Origin: Arthrobacter sp. zg-Y1110
GTDB lineage: Bacteria > Actinomycetota > Actinomycetes > Actinomycetales > Micrococcaceae
Length of the DNA: 64,000 bases
Assembly (NCBI RefSeq): GCF_025244865.1
Contig: NZ_CP104273.1
Location: 1-64,000 of the forward strand
Direction of reading: 5' to 3'
The notes beneath the pieces were generated by a model that worked only from the letters and a program-made list of their open reading frames with translations, was not told the DNA's origin and did no database searches. Numbering within the stretch: the stretch's first letter is position 1; the number at the start of each line of letters is the position of its first letter. The position numbers and the translations under genes are program-made. Below, one piece after another: positions 15,068 through 23,392 of this stretch.

Positions 15068-15436
15068 TTACCGGCCGGTCCACCAGGCTGCAGCGTCGGT
15101 GATGTTGATGCGGGATCCGGCCGGGTGGAGGTAGTCCACCCTCGGAAGCCCTGAAATGATCTCCTCGGCGGCAAGGCGGTCCTCGGCGGAGGCCTGGTTG
15201 CCTGAGGCGTCGACTGCATCCAGCAGCACAATGTCGGCATGGCCGTTGATTGAAATCACGACGTCGTGGATTGCCGGCGCCTGCGCGCGGATCTTCCTGG
15301 CCGCGGCCGCCAGACGGGCGCTGCGGAGTTCGGCGCCCAGCTTCTTCTGGATCATCTCCTGGGAGTGGATGTACCGCCCCAGCTCATCGGCGTCGGGGGA
15401 GTGGTCGGGCATGATGTCCTGCGGCAAGGTGCTCAT
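15068..15436 (-). CDS. untagged small protein of the tagged-gene block
   Basis: A 122-aa protein, MSTLPQDIMPDHSPDADELG..., with no GGQF tag but a variant box A just upstream. A helix (KKLGAELRSARLAAAARKI) and HDVVISINGHADIVLLDAVDASGN recall the single YP-A-E domain of its neighbours, so it may be an untagged relative. Function unknown. Confidence 0.78.
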   Translation of the reverse strand: MSTLPQDIMPDHSPDADELGRYIHSQEMIQKKLGAELRSARLAAAARKIRAQAPAIHDVVISINGHADIVLLDAVDASGNQASAEDRLAAEEIISGLPRVDYLHPAGSRINITDAAAWWTGR

Positions 15437-15444
15437 GCAGCATC

Positions 15445-15454
15445 TGTGTACGGC
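15445..15454 (-). promoter_or_regulatory. variant box A (GCCGTACACA), 8 bp before start 15436
   Basis: One change from the consensus; GCTCC is 13 bp upstream instead of 12. Confidence 0.6.
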
Positions 15455-15486
15455 TGGACGCCAATCCGGAGCACGGGGGAAGCAAC

Positions 15487-15520
15487 AGAGTCACAGAGTC
15501 TGTTACTAACAGAGTCCTGG
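15487..15520. repeat. iterons downstream of rep
   Basis: AACAGAGTCACAGAGT, followed by the palindrome GAGTCTGTTA, C, TAACAGAGTC. Same family as the origin iterons. It lies just beyond the rep stop codon. Confidence 0.65.
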
Positions 15521-15528
15521 TGCGGGAA

Positions 15529-17400
15529 TCAGCCGGCGGCCCGGAAGGCGAAGTGGGCCAGGGTCATCTCATCCGGTGGGCCCTCGAAGTCCTCCCAGGG
15601 ATAGTCGTCGTCGGGGGCCGGCATGAGCTGCACGACGTTGGCATTGCGGGCGAGCCATTCCCTCCACTGGGCGCGCTGGATCCGGTAGGTATGGATCTGG
15701 GCGGCCACGGCTTCAAGGACACCGAAGTACTCGGCCAGCGTCTTCAGCGACGTGCCTGCCACAACGGACCAGCCGTTGCCGCGGGAGACCATGTTCCAGG
15801 AGGCAAGGATCTCCAGTGCCTCCGAGACGGCGCTGCGGGAAAGGCCTGTCGTACGGACAATCTCCATGGTCGACATGGGTTCAGGGGATTCCTCGACTGC
15901 TTCGTAGACAAAGGCGGCGGGCAGGCCGAGTTCTCGGAAGACCGGACGCAGGGCGTGGATTTTCCCTTTCCGCCAGGAGAGGTCCTCAACAGCTTTCATG
16001 ACGGTATCCGGGATGGTGAGCATATAGAGATCGCCCTTGGTTCCGCGGCCGGCTTCTATGAGGGTGACCAGGGGATCCTTCTCCGCCCTCAGGGCACGCA
16101 GGTGGAATCCGACCGTGGTGTGGTCGAGGCCGGTGGCCACTGCAAGGGATCTGTCTCCGAACTCGATGTACCTGCTCGCACTCATGTGGGCTGCTTCTCC
16201 CAGTGCACGAAGGACCATTCTCCTTGCGAGGCCTTCCCTGGACCTGTACCGGTGCTCGAGGATGCGAAGCCCGTTTCGCCATGACCTGATGAACCTGTGT
16301 TCGTTTTCGTCTGTGAGCGGTGAAGAACTACGACCATGTAAGCCCCCCGCCTGTGTAGAGAGCTTGCTTGTGGGGGAAATACGGACACTGTTCTTCATCG
16401 GCTTCTGATCGGCTTTTCGCTGGAGGAACGTCTGTGCTTTCCTCCAGTCCCGCTGCAGTGCCGCAGCCCTGTGACGGGCCGGGTAGCGGGCGTAGAAGGA
16501 TGCGAGACCAGGCCAGAGGCCCTGCTTCATCCGGAGCTGGACGTCGGTGACAGCCATGCCTGAGGCCGCGGCGCCGGCAATGACGCCCTGGCGCGCCTCC
16601 GAGTCGGACTTGTACCGGTTCACCTCATAGAGACCTGTGACTGCAATCCGCTGCATGGCGCGTGACATTCCGAGGGCCGGTTCGACGCCTGCAGGTTCAG
16701 GGGCATCGGATACAAGCGGCGCTGCCTGTTCCAGCCGGTAGGCGTGGGCAGCTGCCATCTCCCGGGCCAGATCCTTGGTCATGGTCTCCCACACCTCTGC
16801 GCTGTTGCGCCGGCGGGCGACGTCGTACGCCATGGACAGGCTCATGGCCAGCATCTGGTGGCCGCCGCGCTTGTGCGGGCTCCCCGGGGTACGCATGCAC
16901 CCGTGCAGGATGTTCTGGTGCGGGGTCTTGTCCAGGCTCCGGAAACGGCTTCCGAGGGCTTCGACGAGATCACGCGCTTCAGAGAAGGCGACGCGGCGGG
17001 CAAGAGGGACGTACAGGTGGCGGCCGCCGTTGGGGGAGTAGTCCTCGATCCAGCGGGCGCCTACGCTGTGCAGCCACTTCTGGGCGGCCCGGACATCGGC
17101 TTCAACCCAGTCGACACCGGCAACTGAGGAGTCAAAGTCCAGGAAGATGGCGGCGCAGGTGCCGTCCTTGCCGAAGATCCGTACAGCTGCCGGGTAGGAG
17201 GGCAGGCCGGGAGTCAGATCGCGTTCGAAACGCTGGGGGTAGGACTTTCCGCCGTCCCTGGACAGGCGTACCCGGGGTTGCCCGGCCAGCAACGGGGCCA
17301 GGGCAGACCAGACACTCGAGTGGTCGACAGCGTCCTGCGACACGCGGGACACGCCCGGACTCTGTAAGTCTGGTAGTTGGTAAGCATTCTGTTGTACGAT
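15529..17400 (-). CDS. plasmid replication initiator with primase-like N-terminus
   Basis: A protein of about 607-623 aa. Counting from the GTG at 17352, residues 66-118 carry the archaeo-eukaryotic-primase signature: FLDFD (70-74, motif I) and SPNGGRH (106-112, sxH motif II), followed by MRTPGSPHKRGGH. Winged-helix segments near the C-terminus (STMEIVRTTGLSRSAVSEALEIL) should bind DNA. It would start plasmid replication at the iterons. The GTG at 17352 has no ribosome site and lies beside an iteron. An in-frame ATC at 17398-17400 is preceded by AGGAGGA at good spacing and may be the true, rare start; I give the longer form for that reason. The residues between are VQQNAYQLPDLQSPG. Confidence 0.85.
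   Translation of the reverse strand: MVQQNAYQLPDLQSPGVSRVSQDAVDHSSVWSALAPLLAGQPRVRLSRDGGKSYPQRFERDLTPGLPSYPAAVRIFGKDGTCAAIFLDFDSSVAGVDWVEADVRAAQKWLHSVGARWIEDYSPNGGRHLYVPLARRVAFSEARDLVEALGSRFRSLDKTPHQNILHGCMRTPGSPHKRGGHQMLAMSLSMAYDVARRRNSAEVWETMTKDLAREMAAAHAYRLEQAAPLVSDAPEPAGVEPALGMSRAMQRIAVTGLYEVNRYKSDSEARQGVIAGAAASGMAVTDVQLRMKQGLWPGLASFYARYPARHRAAALQRDWRKAQTFLQRKADQKPMKNSVRISPTSKLSTQAGGLHGRSSSPLTDENEHRFIRSWRNGLRILEHRYRSREGLARRMVLRALGEAAHMSASRYIEFGDRSLAVATGLDHTTVGFHLRALRAEKDPLVTLIEAGRGTKGDLYMLTIPDTVMKAVEDLSWRKGKIHALRPVFRELGLPAAFVYEAVEESPEPMSTMEIVRTTGLSRSAVSEALEILASWNMVSRGNGWSVVAGTSLKTLAEYFGVLEAVAAQIHTYRIQRAQWREWLARNANVVQLMPAPDDDYPWEDFEGPPDEMTLAHFAFRAAG
17357..17376 (-). repeat. iteron at the rep start
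   Basis: CTACCAGACTTACAGAGTCC on the minus strand, matching the copy before parA. It overlaps the 5' end of rep, a good place for initiator autoregulation. Confidence 0.65.
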
Positions 17401-17616
17401 GGTGCTATTCCTCCTCGACGGGGATGTGTAAGGCCCGGGTGTTCCCCTGCAAAGGAAAACCCGGTGTTGGAAGACGAAAAGCCTCCCAAGGCTTTTTGGA
17501 CCGCTCTCCCTGCAAAGAGAACGGACCGTGCAAATGCTTCAACCTGTATCGCCGGCAAGCTAACTCAGGTGGAAGCTACATACTTCGAAGGCCCGCCCAG
17601 TGCGGGCCTTCTGTGT
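17401..17616. other. rep leader with several hairpins
   Basis: About 215 bp between the RHH gene and rep without a gene. Hairpins include AAAAGCCT with AAGGCTTTT (about 17478-17496) and GAAGGCCCGC with GCGGGCCTTC (about 17587-17611), the latter probably the terminator of the RHH gene. The folded leader before a rep gene may hold an attenuator or counter-transcribed RNA, but no promoter for one could be fixed. Confidence 0.45.
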
Positions 17617-17847
17617 TTAAGCGATGCGACCGATAGGAAGTTCCTCCTGGTGGTCGATCACGCTTAGGTCTGTGTGTTCGATACGGTCTGAAACCACGCT
17701 GGCCACCCAGTCACTGACATACCTGTATCCCTCGGCGGCTGCGATCTCACTGACGATGTCCGCCTGCTCGGTAGCAAGACGGAACCCAATGAGCTTACGG
17801 TCGCCCTTGGACTTGCGTCCTGGACGCTTCCGTACTTCAACAGTCAT
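17617..17847 (-). CDS. small ribbon-helix-helix-type protein
   Basis: A 76-aa basic-N-terminal protein: MTVEVRKRPGRKSKGDRKLIGFRLATEQADIVSEIAAAEG.... The strand KLIGFRLA followed by two helices fits a ribbon-helix-helix DNA-binding fold. It lies directly upstream of rep on the same strand, the position of CopG-like copy-number regulators, so a role in rep control is plausible. AAGGACAAGATC before the ATG is the ribosome site. Confidence 0.72.
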   Translation of the reverse strand: MTVEVRKRPGRKSKGDRKLIGFRLATEQADIVSEIAAAEGYRYVSDWVASVVSDRIEHTDLSVIDHQEELPIGRIA

Positions 17848-18139
17848 GATCTTGTCCTTAATTTCCGGCCCTGGGGGAGAGGGCTATCGGTCCTTGATCA
17901 GTCTCGAAAGGCATCGGAAGGCCGGGTGACCACAGATGTGATTGCAAATCTGTTTCCGATACCTAAAAACTATCACCGGGCTCCGGGCTTCCCCCGGATT
18001 AAGGGAAAACAGAAATTCGGCCGTGTCGCGTCACAGTGCCGGGCGTCATACATTTCAATGCCGATGCCAGCGCCGGTCCTCTGCGCATGTATCTCAGTAG
18101 AATTTGCAACTGCACTAACCGATTGAACAACGAGGCACT
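17848..18139. promoter_or_regulatory. divergent promoter region between RHH gene and desaturase
   Basis: About 290 bp without a gene. A TAGAAT at 18098-18103 is a possible -10 for the desaturase, giving a leader of about 30 nt. No convincing -35 was found. The minus-strand RHH promoter must also lie here. Confidence 0.35.
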
Positions 18140-19207
18140 GTGAGCACAACCCCCACCACCCCGTCCCCGCGCAACACCGCAGCCGCCGGCTATTCGACAC
18201 TGCTGAAACAGATCAAGGCGGAAGGCCTCCTGGACCGGGCCACCGGCTTCTACATCAAGGTCTTCGCCCTGCTGGCCGGCCTGACTGCAGCCACAGGAGC
18301 TGCCATGGTCTTCATCGGGGACTCCTGGTTCCAGCTGATCCCGGCAGCCTTCCTGGGCATCCTCTTCACACAGTTCGCCTTCCTGGCCCACGAAGCCAGC
18401 CACCGGCAGGTCTTCGCATCGGGGCCGGCCAACGACAGGGCAGGACGGCTCATCGCCAACCTGATCGTGGGCATCAGCTACCAGTGGTGGATGAACAAGC
18501 ACAACCGCCACCACGCCAACCCGAACACCATCGGCAAGGACCCGGACATCGAACAGGACACGGTCTCGTTCCTGCCCGAGCAGGCCCAGGCACGCACCGG
18601 CTTCATGGCATGGCTGACCCGCCGTCAGGGATGGGCGTTCTTCCCGCTGCTCATGGGTGAAGGCGTGAACCTGCATGTCCAGTCGATCAAGTACCTGTTC
18701 ACGGCCAGGAAGGTCCCGGGGCGCGGCGCCGAACTGGCCATGGTCTTCAGCCGGATCGGCTTCTACCTGACACTCGTCTTCGCCTTCCTGCCTGCCGGCA
18801 TTGCTGCAGCGTTCGTCGCCGTCCAGCTGGCAGTCTTCGGCGTCTATATGGGAGCCTCCTTCGCCCCCAACCACAAAGGCATGCCCCTGATCCCCGCCGG
18901 CTCCAGGATCGACTTTCTCTCACGCCAGGTGCTCACCAGCCGCAACGTCACCGGCCGGTTCACCGGAACGTTCATGGGCGGGCTGAACTACCAGGCCGAA
19001 CACCACCTGTTCCCGTCCATGCCGCGGCCGCACCTGGCCCGGGCTGCGGAGCTGACGCGCGCGTACTGTGCCGAGCATCAGATCCCTTACACGGAGACGA
19101 CCCTGCTGCGCTCGTACGCGAACGTCATCACCTACCTGAACAAGGTCGGGCTCTCCGGGCGTGACCCCTTCGAATGCCCGATGGTGAGCACCTACCGTCC
19201 CAGCTAG
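18140..19207 (+). CDS. membrane fatty acid desaturase
   Basis: A 355-aa integral membrane desaturase. The three histidine boxes of the family are present: HEASH, HNRHH and QAEHH, which bind the di-iron centre. Hydrophobic pairs lie near residues 38-80 and 205-240. It would introduce a double bond into acyl chains and so change membrane fluidity, as in cold adaptation. GTG start, with a short GAGG before it. It lacks box A and the tag and lies alone, so it is probably cargo. Chain and position specificity cannot be read. Confidence 0.92.
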   Translation: MSTTPTTPSPRNTAAAGYSTLLKQIKAEGLLDRATGFYIKVFALLAGLTAATGAAMVFIGDSWFQLIPAAFLGILFTQFAFLAHEASHRQVFASGPANDRAGRLIANLIVGISYQWWMNKHNRHHANPNTIGKDPDIEQDTVSFLPEQAQARTGFMAWLTRRQGWAFFPLLMGEGVNLHVQSIKYLFTARKVPGRGAELAMVFSRIGFYLTLVFAFLPAGIAAAFVAVQLAVFGVYMGASFAPNHKGMPLIPAGSRIDFLSRQVLTSRNVTGRFTGTFMGGLNYQAEHHLFPSMPRPHLARAAELTRAYCAEHQIPYTETTLLRSYANVITYLNKVGLSGRDPFECPMVSTYRPS

Positions 19208-19210
19208 GCC

Positions 19211-20149
19211 CTATCGGCGCCAGCCGGGCAGCATCTCATCCAGCTGCGCTGCACGTTCGTCACTGAGGTTGGTGGCTGTCCGGCGCTGGGCGCGGACCCA
19301 GGCTGCGTGGCTGGCTTCAACGACATTCACGCTGTGCTGGGAAGGGAAGCGTTTGTTGCGGCGGCAGAACTCGGACGTCCAGCTCAGGCGTTCCTGCCAC
19401 ACCTGCTCGCGGCCCCTGTTCCAGCCCGGAAGCCGGGTGTCCAGTTCCCGGACCTGCTCCGGCGTCATCCGTGAACGGTGTGTGCGCTGGGAGCTGAGCC
19501 ATTCGGCTACGCGGTGCTCTTCAGGATCCTGCGCCCCCGAGGTGGGGAAACGCCCGAGCCGCTCAACGACAACTGCAGCCCGGTCCACGTTCTTCGCCCA
19601 TGAGAGTGGGTTCGGGTCACGCCAGTCCCGGTCCAGCTCGTCCAATGCACGGATGCGGTGCTCGGGTAGCTTGTTCTCGTTCCTGCGCTGGTAGACCAGC
19701 CACCGGCCGTAGCTTGAGACCTCGTTGGATTCCTTGCCGGCGGCCGGCAGGCGCCCGTTGGCTTCGCGGTAGTCGCGGATTTCAGCCAGCTTCTTCTGCC
19801 AGGAAGCCTCACGCGGGTCGCGCCACCCGGGCACGTTGTCATCGAGCAGCTGTGCCCGCCGCTCCGGGATGGTGTCCTTGGCGCGCCTCTGGTCGTTCAG
19901 CCAGCCTGCCAGCCGCTTTGACTCATGGTGGGACGGATTGTGCGTCGGCATCGCCCCGTACGCGTCCATGTATTCCAGGACTTCGGCAAGCCTGTCCTCC
20001 CATGCCGAATTCCGCGCCGTATTCCCGGCCTCTTCGCCCGTGAGGGCAGAGATGGTGAGCACAACATCCGCTTCAGCGTGGTGCTGCGCTGCAAACTGTC
20101 CGCCCGTAGGTACGCCCTCCGGGACTCGGTTCATTACTGCCAGTGTCAT
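19211..20149 (-). CDS. GGQF-tagged helicase-associated-repeat protein
   Basis: A 312-aa protein starting MTLAVMNRVPEGVPTGGQFA. After the tag come four repeats of about 65 residues of the helicase-associated (HA) type: a Trp-rich helix (WEDRLAEVLEYMDAYGAMP, WQKKLAEIRDYREANGRLP), then LAGWLNDQRRAK, then LDDNVPGWRD. HA domains are usually tandem at the end of large actinobacterial helicases and are thought to bind nucleic acid. Here they stand alone behind the tag. The strong AGGGGGG ribosome site and a variant box A lie upstream. Confidence 0.9.
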   Translation of the reverse strand: MTLAVMNRVPEGVPTGGQFAAQHHAEADVVLTISALTGEEAGNTARNSAWEDRLAEVLEYMDAYGAMPTHNPSHHESKRLAGWLNDQRRAKDTIPERRAQLLDDNVPGWRDPREASWQKKLAEIRDYREANGRLPAAGKESNEVSSYGRWLVYQRRNENKLPEHRIRALDELDRDWRDPNPLSWAKNVDRAAVVVERLGRFPTSGAQDPEEHRVAEWLSSQRTHRSRMTPEQVRELDTRLPGWNRGREQVWQERLSWTSEFCRRNKRFPSQHSVNVVEASHAAWVRAQRRTATNLSDERAAQLDEMLPGWRR

Positions 20150-20172
20150 AGGTCCCCCCTAATCCCTCGGTC

Positions 20173-20182
20173 TGTGTACGGC
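20173..20182 (-). promoter_or_regulatory. variant box A (GCCGTACACA), 23 bp before start 20149
   Basis: Same variant as at 15445, but farther from the start codon than usual. Confidence 0.5.
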
Positions 20183-20236
20183 CTTCCGGGAAAGCGCCGG
20201 GGCGCCGGCTATCGGGGCGGAAACAGGGGCATTTCC

Positions 20237-20266
20237 TTGCCAGTTCTCCCACTTAGCCCATTAACT
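20237..20266 (+). promoter_or_regulatory. promoter of the Fic-like gene
   Basis: TTGCCA (20237-20242), 18 bp, then TTAACT (20261-20266), ending 6 bp before the ATG at 20273. This implies a leaderless message. Confidence 0.5.
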
Positions 20267-20272
20267 GGGAGG

Positions 20273-21316
20273 ATGACAGCACTTTTGAGGGACCGGACCG
20301 AGATCCGCAGCAGACAGGTGGATGAAATCGACGACGGTCAGGACCCTCCCGATCCGGGTATCCCGGACCTGTCCGACCTGGCGCCGGTCCTTGATCCGGC
20401 CCTGCTTTCAGCAGCCGAGATGGCAGTCATCGAGATGGTCCGCTTCGACGCAGCGAATCCCGCACTCAAGCCGCTGCTCATCCTGGCCGAAGCAGCATGC
20501 AGCAGTGCTCTCGACGGCATCCATGCCACCGCAGACCAGATCATCACCGGCACCCTGGCGCCGTCCGCCGCCGGACCGGACACCGGCAGGATTCTGGCAA
20601 CCGCCCTGGCAGTTACCCGCACGGACCGCGGGCATCCGCTCCTCGGGGCCCCGGGCATCGCCGAGCTGCACAGGACAATAACGGGGGAGAGGGCAGCCCT
20701 GGCCGGCCCGGGATTGAAAGACCTCACCGAATTCATGGGGCGGGCCGATATGCCGGTACTCGCCCATGCCGGACTGGCCCATGCGCACTTCACTGCAGCT
20801 GCACCCTACGCAACCGCCAACGGCCGCACCGGGCGGGCGCTGGTACTGGCCATGCTCCGTGCCGCCGGCGTTACGGGCTCATCCCTCATCCCGCTCTCGG
20901 CCGGACTGGCCGGCAACACGCGCGGGTACGCCTGGGCCCTTGAAAATTACCGGGACGGAAATCCCTGCTCCATCGTGGAGTTCTTCACGGAGGCCGCCTT
21001 CATCACCCTGGACAACTGTCTGATGCTCCTGGCCGACGTCAACAAGGCAGCCGAGGAGCACAGGGTGCTTCTGGGACGCACCAGGTCGCCGGCGGCGCTG
21101 CACATCGCAGCAGATCTCGTCCGGGCCCCTGCCCTGACTGCGGCAACGGCTATGGCCGTCTCAGGATGTTCCGAGTCGGCAGCGTACCGTGCCCTGGACC
21201 AGCTCACGGCTGCAGGCATTCTTGCACCGGCGCCAAAGGCCCGCGGGACCCTGGCATGGACGGCACCGCGGGTCGTCAACGCCTTGGAAAGCTTCCTGTC
21301 GCGCGCCCTGCGCTGA
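20273..21316 (+). CDS. Fic-fold protein with a degenerate active site
   Basis: A 347-aa protein with the Fic fold and a C-terminal winged-helix region (ATAMAVSGCSESAAYRALDQLTAAGIL). The catalytic motif reads APYATANGRTGR (177-188) where active AMPylators have HPFxDGNGRxxR. The catalytic His is Ala177, the acidic residue is Thr181 and the following Gly is Ala182. The inhibitory-helix motif SSALDG (77-82) is also altered. It is therefore probably not an AMP transferase and may act as a DNA-binding or decoy protein. An intact Fic paralogue is at 36436-37701. Confidence 0.88.
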   Translation: MTALLRDRTEIRSRQVDEIDDGQDPPDPGIPDLSDLAPVLDPALLSAAEMAVIEMVRFDAANPALKPLLILAEAACSSALDGIHATADQIITGTLAPSAAGPDTGRILATALAVTRTDRGHPLLGAPGIAELHRTITGERAALAGPGLKDLTEFMGRADMPVLAHAGLAHAHFTAAAPYATANGRTGRALVLAMLRAAGVTGSSLIPLSAGLAGNTRGYAWALENYRDGNPCSIVEFFTEAAFITLDNCLMLLADVNKAAEEHRVLLGRTRSPAALHIAADLVRAPALTAATAMAVSGCSESAAYRALDQLTAAGILAPAPKARGTLAWTAPRVVNALESFLSRALR

Positions 21317-21386
21317 ATCCTGGGTTTGTCGGCCTTCCCTGTAGCGTTTAAGGCGAAAAGTCTCGATCCAGCAGGGAGCACCACCA

Positions 21387-21749
21387 ATGCCAGTAACACT
21401 CGGAGAACTCATCACGTCCTGCAAAGGCCGCAGGACCTACGACCAGCTCTCCAGGGACTGCGGGGGAGTTCCCACCCCGGGCAGGATCCAGCAGCTGGCC
21501 ACCAAGGACCAGAACCGCTTCCCGGATCCGGACACCATCACCGGCCTGGCACGGGGGCTGAGGGTCAACGCGTCCGCCGTCGTAGATGCGTGCGCGGCCA
21601 GCCTGGGCATCGTCAGCGAGGATGCTTCACCGAAGCTGACCCGGCTCATGCCGGCAGATACCGCCGCACTCACCGACGGGCAGGTTTCAGCGGTGCTGGC
21701 CGTCATCCAGACCTTCGTGGACAGCAACAACCGCCCGGAGGATTCCTAG
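21387..21749 (+). CDS. small helix-turn-helix protein
   Basis: A 120-aa protein, MPVTLGELITSCKGRRTYDQLSRDCGG.... Residues 1-75 look like a Cro/XRE-type DNA-binding domain (RTYDQLSRDCGGVPTPGRIQQLAT, then DTITGLARGLRVNASAVVDA). It follows the Fic-like gene on the same strand and may regulate it. It has its own GGGAG ribosome site. Confidence 0.75.
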   Translation: MPVTLGELITSCKGRRTYDQLSRDCGGVPTPGRIQQLATKDQNRFPDPDTITGLARGLRVNASAVVDACAASLGIVSEDASPKLTRLMPADTAALTDGQVSAVLAVIQTFVDSNNRPEDS

Positions 21750-22405
21750 ATCGCTTCCCGGTCCTGGTTCCTGCCCCGCCATCCCGGGACGAGATCGTTG
21801 AGCTCGGCGACCTGCCCGCCATCAAGCCGGCCCTGCCTGAGCTTCTTCCGCTGGAAGGCCAGCCACGTGTACAGCCGGAGCCCTTCCGGGTCTTTGGAAC
21901 GGCTGGACGGGAACCTTCCCCAGGCAGTGACGTACCGGGCCAGATCCTTCGCACGTTCGGACCATTTGATGCGGTCCAGGTTCCGCCACCCGGGGATTGC
22001 CTCATCCAGGGCTTTCACCTGGTCCTCGGTGAGTTTGCCGGCTGCCATGCGGCTTCGCTGGCGCAGCAGCCACGGGCCGGCGCCTTCCTCATTGCCCGGG
22101 ACCCGGCCGCGTTCCTGATAATCCAGGATCGCCGCGGCAAGGTTGTTCTCCCAGGAGAGGGTGGTCTGGTTTGCCCGCCAGTCTCCGTCCACCAGGTCCA
22201 GAGCCTTCACCTGGACGTCGGTGAGTGCACCCTCGATTGCCTTGGCTCCCTGCCGCTTCAGCCACTGCTGCAGGGCCCTTTCCCTCGGGCTCCGGCCGCT
22301 GTCTCCCGGAAGGACGCCGTACGTGGTGCGGAAGGCCGCTACTTCTTCCAGGGTCTTCAGCCAGCGTTGGGAATCGTGCCACATGGGGGAGGGCTTATCA
22401 GGCAA
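21746..22405 (-). CDS. untagged helicase-associated-repeat protein
   Basis: A 219-aa protein with three HA-type repeats (WLKTLEEVAAFRTTYGVLP, WENNLAAAILDYQERGRVPG, WSERAKDLARYVTAWGRFPS), each with LxxWLxxQR and LDEAIPGWR-like segments. It is related to the 19211 product but has no GGQF tag. TTG start at 22405 with AGGAG upstream; it overlaps the end of the preceding plus-strand gene by 4 bp tail-to-tail. Probably nucleic-acid binding. Confidence 0.85.
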   Translation of the reverse strand: MPDKPSPMWHDSQRWLKTLEEVAAFRTTYGVLPGDSGRSPRERALQQWLKRQGAKAIEGALTDVQVKALDLVDGDWRANQTTLSWENNLAAAILDYQERGRVPGNEEGAGPWLLRQRSRMAAGKLTEDQVKALDEAIPGWRNLDRIKWSERAKDLARYVTAWGRFPSSRSKDPEGLRLYTWLAFQRKKLRQGRLDGGQVAELNDLVPGWRGRNQDREAI

Positions 22406-22420
22406 GGGGCCGGTCTCCTG

Positions 22421-23257
22421 CTAACCGATCTTCCGGAAAGTGCAGCCCTGGACGGTGAACCCGGCCGCCCCCTCAGGGATGGTGATGCTGAACTGGGGTG
22501 CAACGTTGATGAAGTTGTTCTCGATGATGTTGCCGGCGGCGTCGGAGATCTCCCAGTAGCACTCAGTGACCTTGGGGCCGACGGTCTCCCAGACACCGGG
22601 CTGGACATCGACGCCCACGAGGTACTTGCCGGAGTCGACCTGCCGGCCCTCGGCGATGGCCAGCCTGTTGGCCTCTTCCTCTGCGATGAGCGACTGGCCG
22701 GAAGCGATCGTTGCCTCGATCACCGCCGCCTTCGGGTGGTCCGGGCACAGGATGTAGGCTGCGGCCAGCTCCTTTGCCTGGGCGCCGCTTACGACCTTGT
22801 CGATAGGGATTCCCTCGGTGTCCGCACACACCCCGTAGAGGCTCTTCAGGGCAGTGTGCCTGTATTCCGCGCCGGCTGCCTCCAGGGCTTTCATCTGGAC
22901 CTCACTCGGGGTCCCTTGGCTCTGGACATTGCTGCTGCAGTGCACAGGCACGGGGTAAGCCCAGATCTCCTGCAGTGAGGCAAAGTCCATGGATTTCTGC
23001 TGCGAAGGGATATAGCAGCTATCGAACTCGATGCTTATGCCGGCAGGAGACGGGGTTGCCGTCGGAGTAGCCGTCCGGGTCGGCTTCGGGGTTGCTGTCG
23101 CCTTAGGCGTAGCAGCAGCGGTCTTCGTGGCCGCGGCAGACGGAGCGGCCTTCGCCGCCGGTTCCGACGATGGCCAGCCAGCGACGGCAATGACGATAAC
23201 CAGCACGACGAGCGCTACGACCGCCAGGATGGCGCCCAGCTGAGACTTGTTCTTCAT
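22421..23257 (-). CDS. membrane-anchored exported protein
   Basis: A 278-aa protein. One N-terminal membrane anchor (GAILAVVALVVLVIVIAVAGW) is followed by an Ala/Thr/Pro linker and an extracellular part with paired cysteines. The last 75 residues (SGKYLVGVDVQPGVWETVGP, CYWEISDAAGNII, FSITIPEGAAGFTVQGC) match a beta domain common at the C-terminus of actinobacterial exported proteins. Its function is not known to me. It is followed 16 bp later by the HA-repeat gene. Confidence 0.85.
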   Translation of the reverse strand: MKNKSQLGAILAVVALVVLVIVIAVAGWPSSEPAAKAAPSAAATKTAAATPKATATPKPTRTATPTATPSPAGISIEFDSCYIPSQQKSMDFASLQEIWAYPVPVHCSSNVQSQGTPSEVQMKALEAAGAEYRHTALKSLYGVCADTEGIPIDKVVSGAQAKELAAAYILCPDHPKAAVIEATIASGQSLIAEEEANRLAIAEGRQVDSGKYLVGVDVQPGVWETVGPKVTECYWEISDAAGNIIENNFINVAPQFSITIPEGAAGFTVQGCTFRKIG

Positions 23258-23392
23258 TTCTTCCCCCGTAAGTTCTTCCGGGGTAAATCTACCGGCAAAT
23301 CAACCCCGGCCCGTCATCGGGAAGCAGAGGGCCCCCGGCAGAAGCCAAGGGTCCCCCGAGCGGCATGCCAAGCAGCCGCCGCAGCTGCTACC

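Noticed and set aside
2817..15150. Long plus-strand frames facing the tagged-gene block
   Set aside because: High GC produces open mirror frames. They lack ribosome sites and recognisable proteins, while the minus-strand genes have box A, tags and terminators.
17214..17558. Minus-strand frame overlapping the rep start
   Set aside because: It overlaps rep in another frame and has no ribosome site; the strong AGGAGGA nearby fits the in-frame ATC of rep better.
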